This document shows positions 8,641 through 17,384 of a DNA stretch of 64,000 nt, piece after piece; within the stretch, counting starts at the first letter, position 1; each line of letters starts with the position of its first letter. The position numbers and the translations under genes were made by a program. The stretch covers positions 1-64,000 of the forward strand of contig NZ_ADVG01000001.1 in assembly GCF_000178855.1 (NCBI RefSeq), in the 5' to 3' direction. The DNA is from Ktedonobacter racemifer DSM 44963. Its GTDB lineage: Bacteria > Chloroflexota > Ktedonobacteria > Ktedonobacterales > Ktedonobacteraceae. The notes below the pieces were generated by a model that did not search any database, was not told the DNA's origin, and saw nothing but the letters and a program-made list of their open reading frames with translations.

Positions 8641-11600
8641 TCATAAAGGTACTTCTCTTTCACCAAAAAGAGCACGCATGTACTCGCCACTAGATATTTC
8701 TTCGACCGCTCCCAACGCGTGCAGCGACGCCTTTTGTGCGTCGGAGAGCCCCCGGATGCCCGTGATAGTGAGTCGTTCGTAGGGGCGATCCCGTCGCAGC
8801 GTGCGCAGAGGCTTGCCTCGTTCGAGGTCCCAGAGCACAATCGCGCCATCATCACCACAGCTCGCCAGCCTGCCTCCATCGGGACTCACCTTGAGCGCGT
8901 GCACTGCTCCCTGATGCCCCTCTTGCACCTGCACACACTGTTCACTCTGGATCTCCCACCAGCGCACCTTGCCGTCACTGCCTCCACTGATCAACCTCTT
9001 CCCGCACGGGCTCCAGGCTACCGCAGAGACCACCCCTGGATGCCCTGCCAGGGCGAACACACGCTCCCCCCTCTGCGCATCCCATACAAACCCCTCGCCC
9101 CTATCGTTGCTGCCTGAGCCCGAGGCCAAGCGGGAGCCATTGGGGCTCCAGGCTACGCTCGTGACTGCTCCCTGATGCCCCGACAGTCGCTGGAGCAGCG
9201 TGCCATCAGAAGCATCCCACACATACACGTGCCCATCACCGCCCCCGCCGACCAACCGCGTCCCGTCCGGGCTCCAGGCCACGCGACGGATCCAGGGAGG
9301 GAACTGTCGGCTCAGCCAGCGTGGGGAGCGCGCTTTCCCGTCCCACACCAGCACGCCTTGCAGAAGCGTTCCGCTCGCCAGGCGCTCCCCGTCCGGACTC
9401 CAGGCCACACCGGAGAAGACGGTGTCGGAGTGGTCAAGGCCCCCCAGGATCTGCACACAGGCCCCGGTGGTTGGGTGCCAGTTGCGGATGGCATGATCCC
9501 ACCCACAGCTGGCGAGCAATCGTCCATCGGGACTCCACGCGACGCCGTACACGGTCCTGCTATGGCCGCGCAACACGCCTCGCGGCATCCCACTGGCTAC
9601 CTCCCAGACCGTGACGTGCGTATCCGTGCCGCCACTGACGAGCTGGGTGCCATCCGGACTCCAGGCGAGGTCGTGGAGGGAGGCTGCGTAGCCCTGCAGG
9701 ACGCGCACGCACTGCCCACGCTCCACCTCCCACAGCCGCAGCGTGCCATCGTCACTGCCACTGAGCAGGTGGCGGCTGTCGGACGTGAAGGCCAGGCTGT
9801 GCACTGCGGCGCCATGGCCCGAGAGTACCACTCGAGAGCGGCCCTCCTGGACATCCCACAGGCGGATCGCGTGGTCAAAGCAGCCACTGGCCAGCGTGGC
9901 TCCATCCGCACTCCAGGCCACGCAATGCACCCGCTGGGTATGCCCCTTAAGCGTTTGGGCACAGCGTCCGCTGGCAAGTTCCCACAGATTGACGTTCCCA
10001 TCCCAGCCCGCGCTGGCCAGGACGCTGCCGTCGGGGGAAAAGGCAAGTCCCCGCACCCAGTGGGTATGCCCAGCGAGGGTCTGTCTGTCGTAAGCCAGTC
10101 CAGTCGGTTGCCTCTTCCAGAGTTGAATGTGTCCATCCGAGCCGCTACTGGCGAGCCTGCGCCCATCGGGACTCCAGGCCAGCGCGAAGACCGCACCGGG
10201 ATGGGGCACGTCCTGGAGGGGAGTGCCCAGCTTCGGGTCCCAGACCCGGATGCTGGCATCATGTCCCCCACTGGCGAGCAGGTCTCCATCAGGGGAAAAG
10301 GCCAGGCCGACGATGGCACTGGTATGCCGGCCCGACCAGAGCAAGGCACGGCTTTCGACGTCCCACAGCTTGACGGTCCCATCCGAGCTCGCGCTGGCGA
10401 GCTGGCGTTCGTCCGGGCTGAAGGCAAGGGCCCAGACACTGTCCGCATGTGCCGACCAGACCAGGTGCAGGGTCTGGCCTGCCTCGCGCCACACCCGCAC
10501 TTCCCCGCGCCCACTAGCGGCGGCCCAGTACTGGTCGCTCTTGCTGGTGGCGACTGCGGTGATGGCATCGAAGGTCTCCCGAAAGACGCTCTCCTGGAGA
10601 TGCGACCCGGCAAGAGTCGCATCTTGCATCTCGACGTCTTGCAGATGCACGCCGCGCAGGGCCAGCTGCGAGAGATCCAGCCCACGCAGGTCCCCGCGCA
10701 GCAGCCGCAGCAGCGCCACCAGGTTCGCCGGGCCATATCCCTGGGCCTGTTCATCCCAGGCGCGCACCGTCGAAAGCAGTTCGTACAAGCGCTCCTCCGC
10801 CTCGGCTCGCCCCCGGTACACGCTCTTGAGGCAATCCAGCAGGGGAGTGAGCAGCAACCGCTCCTGCGTCTGCCGCACATACTCCTTGGCCTGGGCTTGC
10901 GAGAGTCCATGCTCACGCAAAAGCCGGAGCCGCCTGTGCTTGATCTCCTGTGTGGCCGTGGTGACCAGCCGGTCGGTCACGAACTCCAGCACCACCGACT
11001 GCAAAGTAAAGCTGCCAGCCCGTTGCCCCCGCTCGATGAGACTACGTCGGCGCAGCGCATCCACGGCTTCCAACAGCTGCCGAGGCGCAAGCGGGGCCAC
11101 CAGCACGCAGAGGAGGTCCTCCAGGCTCACCGGCTCGCGCAGAATGGCCAGCCAGCACAACACGGTCTGCTCGAGCGCCGAGAGGCGGGCATATTGCTCG
11201 TCCAGCAGTGCTCGCACCCCTCCAAAGACCGCCTCGCCTTGCCTCAAAAACGGGATAACCTCGCCCCCGAAGAGCTCCACGATGGTCTGCGCCACGATCT
11301 TTAAGGCCAAGGGGTTGCCCTGGTACACCTCGACCAGGCGCACCAGATTTTGCTGGGAACCCACTACCTCTTTCTCTGTCAGGATCTGCGTACCCGCCAG
11401 ATCGTCCAGTCCAGCCAGACGCAAAGCACGTACTGGCGAGCGGTTGCCTTCCAATGGCACGAGGTCCGCCGGTTTCTCCCGGCTGGTCAACAGCAGGCAA
11501 CTCTGGTGTCTGGTTTCCCCCAGAAGGCGAAGGAGTCGGGCATACTCTTGTGCGTCTGCATGCATGCGACCGGTACTCGTCCCCTCCTCTAAGAGGACCT

Positions 11601-12354
11601 CTACATTGTCCAGCACCAGGAGGACCCGCCGAGCGCGCAGTTGCTCCATCAGCCGACGAAGACATTCTTCCAGGGGGTCCCGCACTTCTGGCTGCGCTTG
11701 TGAATCAAGGATCTGTAAGCAGCTTTGCACCAGCGTGGCACAGGTGGGACTATCACGTAGGGAACGCCAGATCACCACGTCGAAGTGCCTGGCCACCTGG
11801 TGCATCACCGTAATGGCCAGCGCCGACTTGCCAATGCCGCCCATGCCCAGCACACTGACCACCCGGCAGCGTTCCTCTCCGATCCACTGGCAGAGCAAGG
11901 CCAGTTCAGCCGTTCGTCCATAGAAGCTGTGGACATCGAGCGCCTCTCCCCAATCCACCCGCGGCTCAGTGCTAATGGGGGAAGCACTAAGCTGCTCTGC
12001 AGCACGGTGCTGCTCTCCTGGTGCTGGCTGGCGGGGAGGAGTAGGCTTTCTGAGTAGCTCATGCAGCCACGTCTCATCGAGCAGCACCTTCTGGCGAGCC
12101 GCGCTCCAGAAAGCTCGAATTTCCTCTTCCTCCTGCCCAGCTGCAAATGCGCCTTGCTGCAGGGCGAACGCCAGCAGGGCTTGCAGGTGAGCGGCTTTGG
12201 GGTACATCTCACCTGCCTCCCAGCGGCCAATGGTTTTGCGCGTGATGCCCAAGGCCGCCGCCAGGCCCTCCTGTGTCAGCCCAATGCTGGTCCGCAGGGC
12301 CAGCATCCTCTGGCCGAAGACATAATCTAGCTCCCCGTACAAGGGCCAACTCAT
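8641..12354 (-). CDS. STAND protein: XRE HTH + NB-ARC ATPase + WD40 propeller
   Basis: 1237 residues. An XRE helix-turn-helix lies at about 14-68 (GLTQEGLAAALGITRKTIGRW). The NB-ARC/AP-ATPase module has Walker A GMGGIGKSALA near 170-180 and Walker B RVLLVLDN near 243-250. A short pentapeptide-like stretch (LRGLDLSQLALRGVHL) precedes about 14 WD40 repeats from residue 620 to the end (FSPDGxxLASGGxDxxIRLWD pattern), i.e. two propellers. STAND proteins are closed-state switches that oligomerise on ligand binding; relatives act in stress signalling and phage sensing. It starts with SD-like GAAAGG upstream of ATG 12354. A decayed second copy of its promoter and first codons lies at 18443-18680. 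Confidence 0.9.
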   Translation of the reverse strand: MSWPLYGELDYVFGQRMLALRTSIGLTQEGLAAALGITRKTIGRWEAGEMYPKAAHLQALLAFALQQGAFAAGQEEEEIRAFWSAARQKVLLDETWLHELLRKPTPPRQPAPGEQHRAAEQLSASPISTEPRVDWGEALDVHSFYGRTAELALLCQWIGEERCRVVSVLGMGGIGKSALAITVMHQVARHFDVVIWRSLRDSPTCATLVQSCLQILDSQAQPEVRDPLEECLRRLMEQLRARRVLLVLDNVEVLLEEGTSTGRMHADAQEYARLLRLLGETRHQSCLLLTSREKPADLVPLEGNRSPVRALRLAGLDDLAGTQILTEKEVVGSQQNLVRLVEVYQGNPLALKIVAQTIVELFGGEVIPFLRQGEAVFGGVRALLDEQYARLSALEQTVLCWLAILREPVSLEDLLCVLVAPLAPRQLLEAVDALRRRSLIERGQRAGSFTLQSVVLEFVTDRLVTTATQEIKHRRLRLLREHGLSQAQAKEYVRQTQERLLLTPLLDCLKSVYRGRAEAEERLYELLSTVRAWDEQAQGYGPANLVALLRLLRGDLRGLDLSQLALRGVHLQDVEMQDATLAGSHLQESVFRETFDAITAVATSKSDQYWAAASGRGEVRVWREAGQTLHLVWSAHADSVWALAFSPDERQLASASSDGTVKLWDVESRALLWSGRHTSAIVGLAFSPDGDLLASGGHDASIRVWDPKLGTPLQDVPHPGAVFALAWSPDGRRLASSGSDGHIQLWKRQPTGLAYDRQTLAGHTHWVRGLAFSPDGSVLASAGWDGNVNLWELASGRCAQTLKGHTQRVHCVAWSADGATLASGCFDHAIRLWDVQEGRSRVVLSGHGAAVHSLAFTSDSRHLLSGSDDGTLRLWEVERGQCVRVLQGYAASLHDLAWSPDGTQLVSGGTDTHVTVWEVASGMPRGVLRGHSRTVYGVAWSPDGRLLASCGWDHAIRNWHPTTGACVQILGGLDHSDTVFSGVAWSPDGERLASGTLLQGVLVWDGKARSPRWLSRQFPPWIRRVAWSPDGTRLVGGGGDGHVYVWDASDGTLLQRLSGHQGAVTSVAWSPNGSRLASGSGSNDRGEGFVWDAQRGERVFALAGHPGVVSAVAWSPCGKRLISGGSDGKVRWWEIQSEQCVQVQEGHQGAVHALKVSPDGGRLASCGDDGAIVLWDLERGKPLRTLRRDRPYERLTITGIRGLSDAQKASLHALGAVEEISSGEYMRALFGEREVPL

Positions 12355-12580
12355 GAATAGATACCTTTCAAGAACTGCAGGAAGGGACAGGAAATGGGAC
12401 AGGAAATGGGACGGTTGGGTACTGCTTTCCTCGACCTCTGCCAGTATACTGATTTCTGTCGGATGTGCTCCATGCGAGTCACCGTTGACACTTCATGCGA
12501 GTCACCATTGACATAGGAGGGCCAGGAGGCCTCTCATGTGCTTCCAGGCCCTCCCTTTGATGTTTTGGCCCCTATCATAG
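12355..12580 (-). promoter_or_regulatory. Upstream region of the STAND gene with 12-bp tandem repeats
   Basis: GGGACAGGAAAT is repeated at 12384 and 12396, with a third partial copy (GGGAC) at 12408, 30-60 bases before the start codon. The whole segment, including a GAGTCACCRTTGACA-like direct repeat further upstream, is duplicated at 18443-18680. A binding site for the protein's own HTH is a plausible inference. Confidence 0.5.
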
Positions 12581-12681
12581 CAGATAGACAAGCAGAAGGC
12601 GAGTGGCTAATGTGTTTGGGGAGCAGAGAAACTAACCGAAGGAGATACAGCTTATTGAATCAAGGAAATTTCTGATGAGAG

Positions 12682-12798
12682 TGATTGTTTTTTGGCCGCA
12701 AGACCATCGGAAGCGAAGTCCAAATAGATAATGGCTGGCAGGAAGTGACCGAGATGGCTCTCGCCTTCATCACTCAACAATGGAATAGCAACGAATAA
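12682..12798 (+). pseudogene. C-terminal gene fragment, unrecognised
   Basis: An open frame without a start reads RKTIGSEVQIDNGWQEVTEMALAF... (cut) and stops at 12798, followed after 13 bases by a strong hairpin. Composition and position before a terminator suggest the 3' end of a lost gene. Family not identified. Confidence 0.3.
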
Positions 12799-12811
12799 CT
12801 TTTATATTTTA

Positions 12812-12843
12812 CCGTGGGAAGAAGAGGACTCTTCTTCCCACGG
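12812..12843. terminator. 15-bp-arm perfect hairpin
   Basis: CCGTGGGAAGAAGAG and its complement are separated by two bases. It lies 13 bases after the fragment ending at 12798 and upstream of the next gene's ribosome site. Confidence 0.6.
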
Positions 12844-12892
12844 AATGTGCAACGAGTTAGAATATCCAGACGTCAAAAGGAGCGTAAGAACA

Positions 12893-13519
12893 ATGAACAT
12901 AGGTATTATCGGAGCTGGAAACATTGGCACCACTGTAGCAAAATTGTTTGCTCAGGCGGGACATCAAGTAGCTATCAGCAATACCAAAGGACCGGAGTCG
13001 CTGAAGCAACTGGTTGCGGAAATCGGCCCAAACGCCAAAGCAGCTACCGTTGAAGATGCTATTAAATTTGGTGAGGTCATCTTGCTAGCTATACGCTGGA
13101 CGCAGCGTAACAGTCTACCTAATGCCCAACTATTTGAAAATAAAATTGTCATAGATGCAATCAATGCCTATGCCACAGATGGAGATGGGAATTTCCAGCC
13201 CGTTCCACTGGGAGATACCACATCCAGTGAAGAGATCTTGAAATTGATGCCAGGTGCTCGCCTCGTCAAAGCCTTCAACACCATGTATTTCGAAACACTG
13301 CAAACTGGCGGCAGCAGCATACCAGAAAAGCGCCTTGTTCTCTTCATCGCGGGAGACGACTCAGAAGCGAAAGAGGTTGTCGCCCACTTGATCGAAGACA
13401 TTGGCTTTGCCGCAGTTGATACCGGCTTCCTGCATGAAGGTGGACGCCGTCAGCAACCTGGCTCGCCAATCTACAACGCTCCCATGACTGTTGATCAGGT
13501 TAAAGAAATTACTGCCTAA
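12893..13519 (+). CDS. NADPH:F420 reductase-like / NADP oxidoreductase (Rossmann)
   Basis: 208 residues. The N-terminus MNIGIIGAGNIGTTVAKLFAQAGH is a GxGxxG dinucleotide-binding fold, and S-N-T in ISNTKG fits the loop that recognises the NADP phosphate in the F420-dependent NADP reductase family (Pfam F420_oxidored). The C-terminal half (VKAFNTMYFETL, LFIAGDDSEAK, GFAAVDTGFLHEGG) matches the same family. It probably transfers hydride between NADPH and F420 or another small electron acceptor; the partner cannot be told. ATG 12893 has AAAGGAG 11 bases upstream, so I reject the longer frame from 12845. It stands alone between two hairpins. Confidence 0.8.
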   Translation: MNIGIIGAGNIGTTVAKLFAQAGHQVAISNTKGPESLKQLVAEIGPNAKAATVEDAIKFGEVILLAIRWTQRNSLPNAQLFENKIVIDAINAYATDGDGNFQPVPLGDTTSSEEILKLMPGARLVKAFNTMYFETLQTGGSSIPEKRLVLFIAGDDSEAKEVVAHLIEDIGFAAVDTGFLHEGGRRQQPGSPIYNAPMTVDQVKEITA

Positions 13520-13554
13520 CCTCCCCTAAACAACAACTGTGTACTTAAAGAGAG

Positions 13555-13589
13555 GTACATACAAGCCTATTGGATAAGCTTGTATGTAC
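13555..13589 (+). terminator. 12-bp-arm hairpin after the F420-type reductase
   Basis: GTACATACAAGC and its exact complement are separated by 11 bases, 36 bases after the stop codon at 13519. There is no long T-tract. Confidence 0.5.
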
Positions 13590-13636
13590 GTGTTATACTG
13601 CCTATCCTTATCCGAGACAACACAAGCGGAAAGGAG

Positions 13637-13681
13637 GCGCGCATTCCCCTGCCGGCTGAAGCACGGCAGTCCCCTGCGCGC
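13637..13681 (+). terminator. GC-rich two-part hairpin upstream of pstB
   Basis: GCGCGCA pairs with TGCGCGC and CTGCCG with CGGCAG across a small internal loop, followed by TTTGTTAT. It sits about 95 bases before the pstB start and could be a terminator or a leader attenuator for pstB. Confidence 0.4.
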
Positions 13682-13774
13682 TTTGTTATGGGCCATACCA
13701 TCAACCAGGATGAGATACACGTTGTACAAGCCATGATGGCGGTAATATGAGCAAAGGAAAAGGGGAGTAACTTC

Positions 13775-14680
13775 ATGGAGAGCAAGGGCCATCCTGGCCT
13801 TCAGTATATGCGGGTTGAAGCCGAGTTAGAGAGCAGGAAAGCCGAGGGCAAACCTGAGGACCAGATTGGTGCGTCCTTGCACCTTGCTCTTCGCAAGGGA
13901 ACGCCGCAACAACATCTTCGCCTCAATGCGCCATGCAAAATTGAGGTCAAGCATGCCAACTTCTATTATGGATCGCAGCAAGCCCTCTTCGACATCTCTC
14001 TGCCCATACGTGAACGTCAGGTCACTGCGTTGATCGGGCCCTCGGGGAGTGGAAAATCGACATTCTTACGTACCCTCAATCGTATGAATGATCTGATCCC
14101 CCAGTCGCGGCTTGAGGGAGAAGCCATGATGGATGGAGAAAATATCTACGCCAAAAAAACGGATGTGGTCTTGTTACGTCAAAAAATAGGCATGATGTTC
14201 CAGCGTCCCAACCCGTTTCCCAAATCGATCTTTGAGAATGTTGCGTATGGGCTCCGTGTACAGGGACATGCTAAAAAAGTTATTGAAGAGCAGGTTGAGC
14301 GGAGTTTACGTGATGCGGCGCTCTGGGATGAGGTGAAAGACCGGCTCAAAAGCTCGGCACTCAGCCTTTCCGGTGGACAGCAGCAGCGCCTGTGTCTCGC
14401 CCGTGCACTCGCTGTCAAACCCGAGGTGTTGCTGATGGATGAGCCAGCATCGGCACTTGATCCGATCGCCACCCTGAAAATTGAGGAGCTGATCAATGAA
14501 CTCGTCGAGTACTACACGATTGTCATTGTGACACATAATATGCAGCAGGCGGCACGCATTGCGCAGTTTACGGGTTTCTTTCTCAGCGGTCGGCTGATTG
14601 AGCATGGCCAGACGGCTGACCTTTTTCAGCATCCAACACAGCCAGAAACAGAGAGCTATGTGAGCGGTCGCTTCAGTTAA
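13775..14680 (+). CDS. pstB: Phosphate ABC transporter ATP-binding protein
   Basis: 301 residues with all ABC ATPase motifs: Walker [10 protein letters not shown] (about residue 90), Q-loop in [13 protein letters not shown], signature LSGGQQQR, Walker [14 protein letters not shown] and the switch His in VTHN. The segment [18 protein letters not shown] and the ending ESYVSGRFS are typical of PstB. The extra 60 residues at the N-terminus are hydrophilic and unusual. Normally PstB works with PstS/PstC/PstA in high-affinity phosphate import; here none of these is adjacent, so it is an orphan that must act with distant partners. AAAGG and GGGGAG lie just upstream of ATG 13775. A small GCCTCTC..GAGAGGC hairpin follows at about 14704. 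Confidence 0.88.
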   Translation: MESKGHPGLQYMRVEAELESRKAEGKPEDQIGASLHLALRKGTPQQHLRLNAPCKIEVKHANFYYGSQQALFDISLPIRERQVTALIGPSGSGKSTFLRTLNRMNDLIPQSRLEGEAMMDGENIYAKKTDVVLLRQKIGMMFQRPNPFPKSIFENVAYGLRVQGHAKKVIEEQVERSLRDAALWDEVKDRLKSSALSLSGGQQQRLCLARALAVKPEVLLMDEPASALDPIATLKIEELINELVEYYTIVIVTHNMQQAARIAQFTGFFLSGRLIEHGQTADLFQHPTQPETESYVSGRFS

Positions 14681-14926
14681 GCACGTTCATGGAGCAGACC
14701 CACGCCTCTCCAGAGAGGCATGAGGTATGGCGGAGCCTGGATGGAGATTCGCCGAGAAGCGAGAGGCAAAACCAGTTACATCCCACCGCCTGAAGCACAA
14801 CGGGGGAAGAGTGGTTCATCTTCCTCCTGGTGTCCTGAGAAGAGGCCTTCACAAAGGCATGCGGGCTTCTTTTTCAGGAAGGGCTTGAGTACATTTGAAT
14901 ATGTTCTGAACAGAGAAGGAAAAACA

Positions 14927-15538
14927 ATGAGCCAAGGTTTTTTTTCACGAGGATTTCATGGTCGGCGCCAGGAGAATGAACTGAGCGCACGCATTCCACC
15001 AGGGCAACATCTTGAGCACGGCTTTCCCGTGTTGTCGGCAGGGCCAACTCCCCATACATCCCTGGTCACCTGGGATTTCACCATTCAGGGGGAAGTCGAT
15101 CAGCCGCTACGCTGGACCTGGGACGACTTTCGCGCCCTGCCCCGTGAAGCGGTGACGCAGGATATCCACTGTGTCACCAAGTGGTCAAAGCTGGATACTC
15201 ACTGGGAGGGGGTCTCCCTCGATACACTGCTCTCACGAGTTACCACCAGCGCCAGGTTTGTCATAGCGTTCTGTGATGGTGGCTATACCACCAACCTGCC
15301 TCTGGAAGACGTCCTGGGTGGAAAGGCGTGGGTGGTCGATACCTATGAAGGCCAGCCCCTGGACCCCCAACACGGCGGCCCAGCACGCCTGCTGGTTCCC
15401 CACCTCTATTTCTGGAAGAGCGCCAAGTGGGTCCGGGGTCTGCGGTTGGTCGATCAGGATGAACCGGGCTTCTGGGAGTCGCTTGGCTATCACAATCACG
15501 GTGATCCATGGAACGAAGAACGGTACCAGGGCGACTAA
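14927..15538 (+). CDS. Sulfite-oxidase-fold molybdopterin protein (MsrP/YedY-like)
   Basis: 203 residues. Contains the molybdopterin-binding sulfite oxidase fold: WTWDDFRALPREAVTQDIHCVTKWSK carries the Cys expected to ligate the molybdenum, followed by WEGVSLDTLL, CDGGYTTNLPLEDV, HGGPARLLVPHLYFWKSAKWVRG and the family's usual end. It has no Tat or other signal peptide, so it is probably cytosolic, unlike MsrP. ATG 14927 has AGAAGGA upstream; the open frame extends further left without support. Its last 31 bases overlap the next gene, a flavin reductase, which is the likely electron partner. Substrate unknown; reduction of an oxidised sulfur compound is an inference from the family. Confidence 0.82.
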   Translation: MSQGFFSRGFHGRRQENELSARIPPGQHLEHGFPVLSAGPTPHTSLVTWDFTIQGEVDQPLRWTWDDFRALPREAVTQDIHCVTKWSKLDTHWEGVSLDTLLSRVTTSARFVIAFCDGGYTTNLPLEDVLGGKAWVVDTYEGQPLDPQHGGPARLLVPHLYFWKSAKWVRGLRLVDQDEPGFWESLGYHNHGDPWNEERYQGD

Positions 15539-16266
15539 GCTGGCAGCTCGGCAAGGTGGTTGTGACGCGGGAAGAAACAGCGCGGGCGAAGAGCATCACG
15601 CTCGCCGTCCCGCACTGGAACGGGCATCGGCCGGGACAGCACGTGGATATACGACTCACGGCTGAAGACGGCTACCGGGCCGAGCGCAGCTATTCGATCG
15701 CGTCTGCTCCAGAGCAGGAACCACATGTGACGCTCACCGTCGAACGGCTCGATGAGGGGGAAGTGTCCCCCTACCTCACGGGTGAGCTCCGTGTCGGTGA
15801 CCAACTGGAACTGCGCGGCCCGATTGGGGGATACTTCGTCTGGGAGGAGCAGATGGGTGGCCCCCTCTTGCTGATAGCCGGGGGATCAGGCATCGTGCCG
15901 CTCATGGCGATGATTCGCCACCGCGCTGCCGTGGGAAGTACCGTTGCGACTCGCCTGCTCTATTCTTCACAGTCAGAGGCGGACGTGATCTACCGTGACG
16001 AACTCAACCGCCTGGCAAAGGGCACAACCGGGCTGGAGGTCGCGTATACGCTGACCCGTGAGCAACCGTCAGGATGGACGGGCTATCGCCGACGGATCGA
16101 TGCTCAGATGTTGCGCGAGGTGGCCTGGCCTCCAGAGCACAACCCGTTGATCTATATCTGCGGCCCAACGTCGTTCGTCGAAACTGTCGCGACCCATCTC
16201 GTCACTCTGGGATACGATGCCGCGCGCATTAGGACCGAACGCTTTGGGCCCACAGGAGGAGCATAA
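15508..16266 (+). CDS. FAD/NAD(P)-binding ferredoxin-reductase-type oxidoreductase
   Basis: 252 residues in the FNR superfamily without an iron-sulfur domain. FAD-binding RSYSIAS (about residue 72-78) is followed by a beta-barrel end GPIGGYFVW, the nucleotide-binding GGSGIVPLMAM, and the C-terminal ICGPTSFVE. It should pass electrons from NAD(P)H via FAD to the sulfite-oxidase-like protein encoded just upstream (31-base overlap, translational coupling). The stop overlaps an ATG (TAATG) that opens a decayed third gene. The pairing of these two families in this order is common in actinobacteria and Chloroflexota. Confidence 0.85.
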   Translation: MERRTVPGRLSWQLGKVVVTREETARAKSITLAVPHWNGHRPGQHVDIRLTAEDGYRAERSYSIASAPEQEPHVTLTVERLDEGEVSPYLTGELRVGDQLELRGPIGGYFVWEEQMGGPLLLIAGGSGIVPLMAMIRHRAAVGSTVATRLLYSSQSEADVIYRDELNRLAKGTTGLEVAYTLTREQPSGWTGYRRRIDAQMLREVAWPPEHNPLIYICGPTSFVETVATHLVTLGYDAARIRTERFGPTGGA

Positions 16267-16340
16267 TGGACAACTAACTGGATGGCAATACTACTGGGGC
16301 TTCTTGCAGACGGTCATCGACCAGAACAAGGACTGAGGTT
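16266..16340 (+). pseudogene. Remnant of a DUF6510-like gene
   Basis: ATG at 16266 overlaps the reductase stop, but TAA follows after three codons. One frame further the sequence reads LDGNTTG and, shifted again, GLLADGHRP. I recall DUF6510 proteins, usual third members of this operon type, beginning ..LDGNAxAGLLxEVF. If so, this is a frameshifted leftover. 16340-16454 shows nothing. Confidence 0.3.
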
Positions 16341-16454
16341 AGTACGTGGAACCCCGGTGGCTGGCAAGAAAGGTGCTCTCCTCACGGCTTCAAGGTAGGT
16401 TTAGGCAAGGTGCCTGCTAAGCATATCCCCTCCTGTGGTGCGGTTCACTTGCCT

Positions 16455-16571
16455 TTACTTTACCATTTCTTCTCTCGCTTCTTGAGGCAGAACTTCTTGG
16501 ACCACACGAAGGAATGCGTCCACCAGAGGAGAGCGCCTATCGCGACGCCAGACGAGATTGTACTCCGACAT
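16455..16571 (-). pseudogene. C-terminal fragment of a LysR-type regulator
   Basis: The minus strand reads MSEYNLVWRRDRRSPLVDAF, then LRVVQEVLPQEAREEMVK and stops at 16455. L-V-W-R-R-D-R-x-S-P-x-x-x-A-F is the typical last helix region of LysR substrate-binding domains. All upstream parts are missing, so it is a relic. Confidence 0.45.
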
Positions 16572-16618
16572 GTGAGGGAAGTCAAATTTACGTGTGAAGA
16601 AGAAAGGAAAGCCACATC

Positions 16619-17252
16619 ATGCACATGCTTACTACTCCAGTACCTCCTAGTGGGATACGACTCCAGAGACAAACTGTTTCTCCTAATGCGTTTCATTGGT
16701 ATCAGCATACTCTGGCTGGACACGCTCAGCAGGTGAAGTTTCTGGCGCAAGCAGTGGCACGCCAATTACAGCAAAGTGAAGAAGAGATATATCTGCTTGG
16801 CTTAGCTGCTCTGATGCATGATATTGGAAAAAATTGCCATTCCCTCTGCTCTCCTCAATAAGCCTGGCTCCCTCTCGGAGCAGGAATGGATAATCATGCG
16901 CCTCCATCCAATAATTGGCGCTCGTATGCTAGAGAAGGCGGGCGGAATCTGGCCATCTATTGCCCCGTTTGTACTGGCTCATCATGAACGCTGGGATGGG
17001 CATGGATATCCCTATGGACTCGTGGGAAAGGCTATTCCCTTGCAGGCACGTATTCTGGCTGTCGTAGATTCCTGCACTGCAATGGCGGAGCAGAGACCCT
17101 ACCGGCCAGCTCTCTCTTCAGCCGAGGCCCGGGTAGAAATTCAGCGTTGTGCAGGTAGTGCTTACGACCCCCAAGTGGCTGAAGTTTTTCTTACCCTTCT
17201 CTCCCAAAGTGGTGGACAGGAACTTACCAACTCATCCTTAGCAATCAGGTGA
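16619..17252 (+). pseudogene. HD-GYP domain protein, single-base frameshift
   Basis: Two overlapping frames make one HD-GYP phosphodiesterase domain. Frame 1 (16619-16861) gives ..GLAALMHDIGK, containing the HD metal motif. After the run of six As at about 16830-16836 the other frame continues KIAIPSALLNKPGSLS, then HPIIGARMLEKAGG, LAHHERWDGHGYP (the GYP motif) and ILAVVDSCTAM to a stop at 17252. Removing one A restores a 210-residue cyclic-di-GMP phosphodiesterase-like protein without a sensor domain. It is either a true pseudogene or a homopolymer error. A short palindrome at 17261 ends it. Confidence 0.75.
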
Positions 17253-17260
17253 GATTACCT

Positions 17261-17280
17261 ATGTCCTTTAGAAAGGACAT
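17261..17280 (+). terminator. Short perfect hairpin after the HD-GYP gene
   Basis: ATGTCCTTT-AG-AAAGGACAT begins eight bases after the HD-GYP stop. It has no T-tract. Confidence 0.4.
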
Positions 17281-17384
17281 CATGTCATAAAGATGTAATA
17301 TGTACATGAAGCACTTATCTGAAAGGTAAATGCATATTTGTACGTTGCTACGCATCTTTTCTGCAATCAGCAAGGAAATAGAAG

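Noticed and set aside
9175..11923. Open frames of 598 and 709 codons antisense to the STAND gene
   Set aside because: They mirror the WD40 repeats on the other strand and have no start signal or domain; antisense to high-GC coding sequence stays open by codon bias.
13526..13792. Minus-strand ORF of 88 codons upstream of pstB
   Set aside because: Overlaps two hairpins and the pstB start; composition not protein-like.
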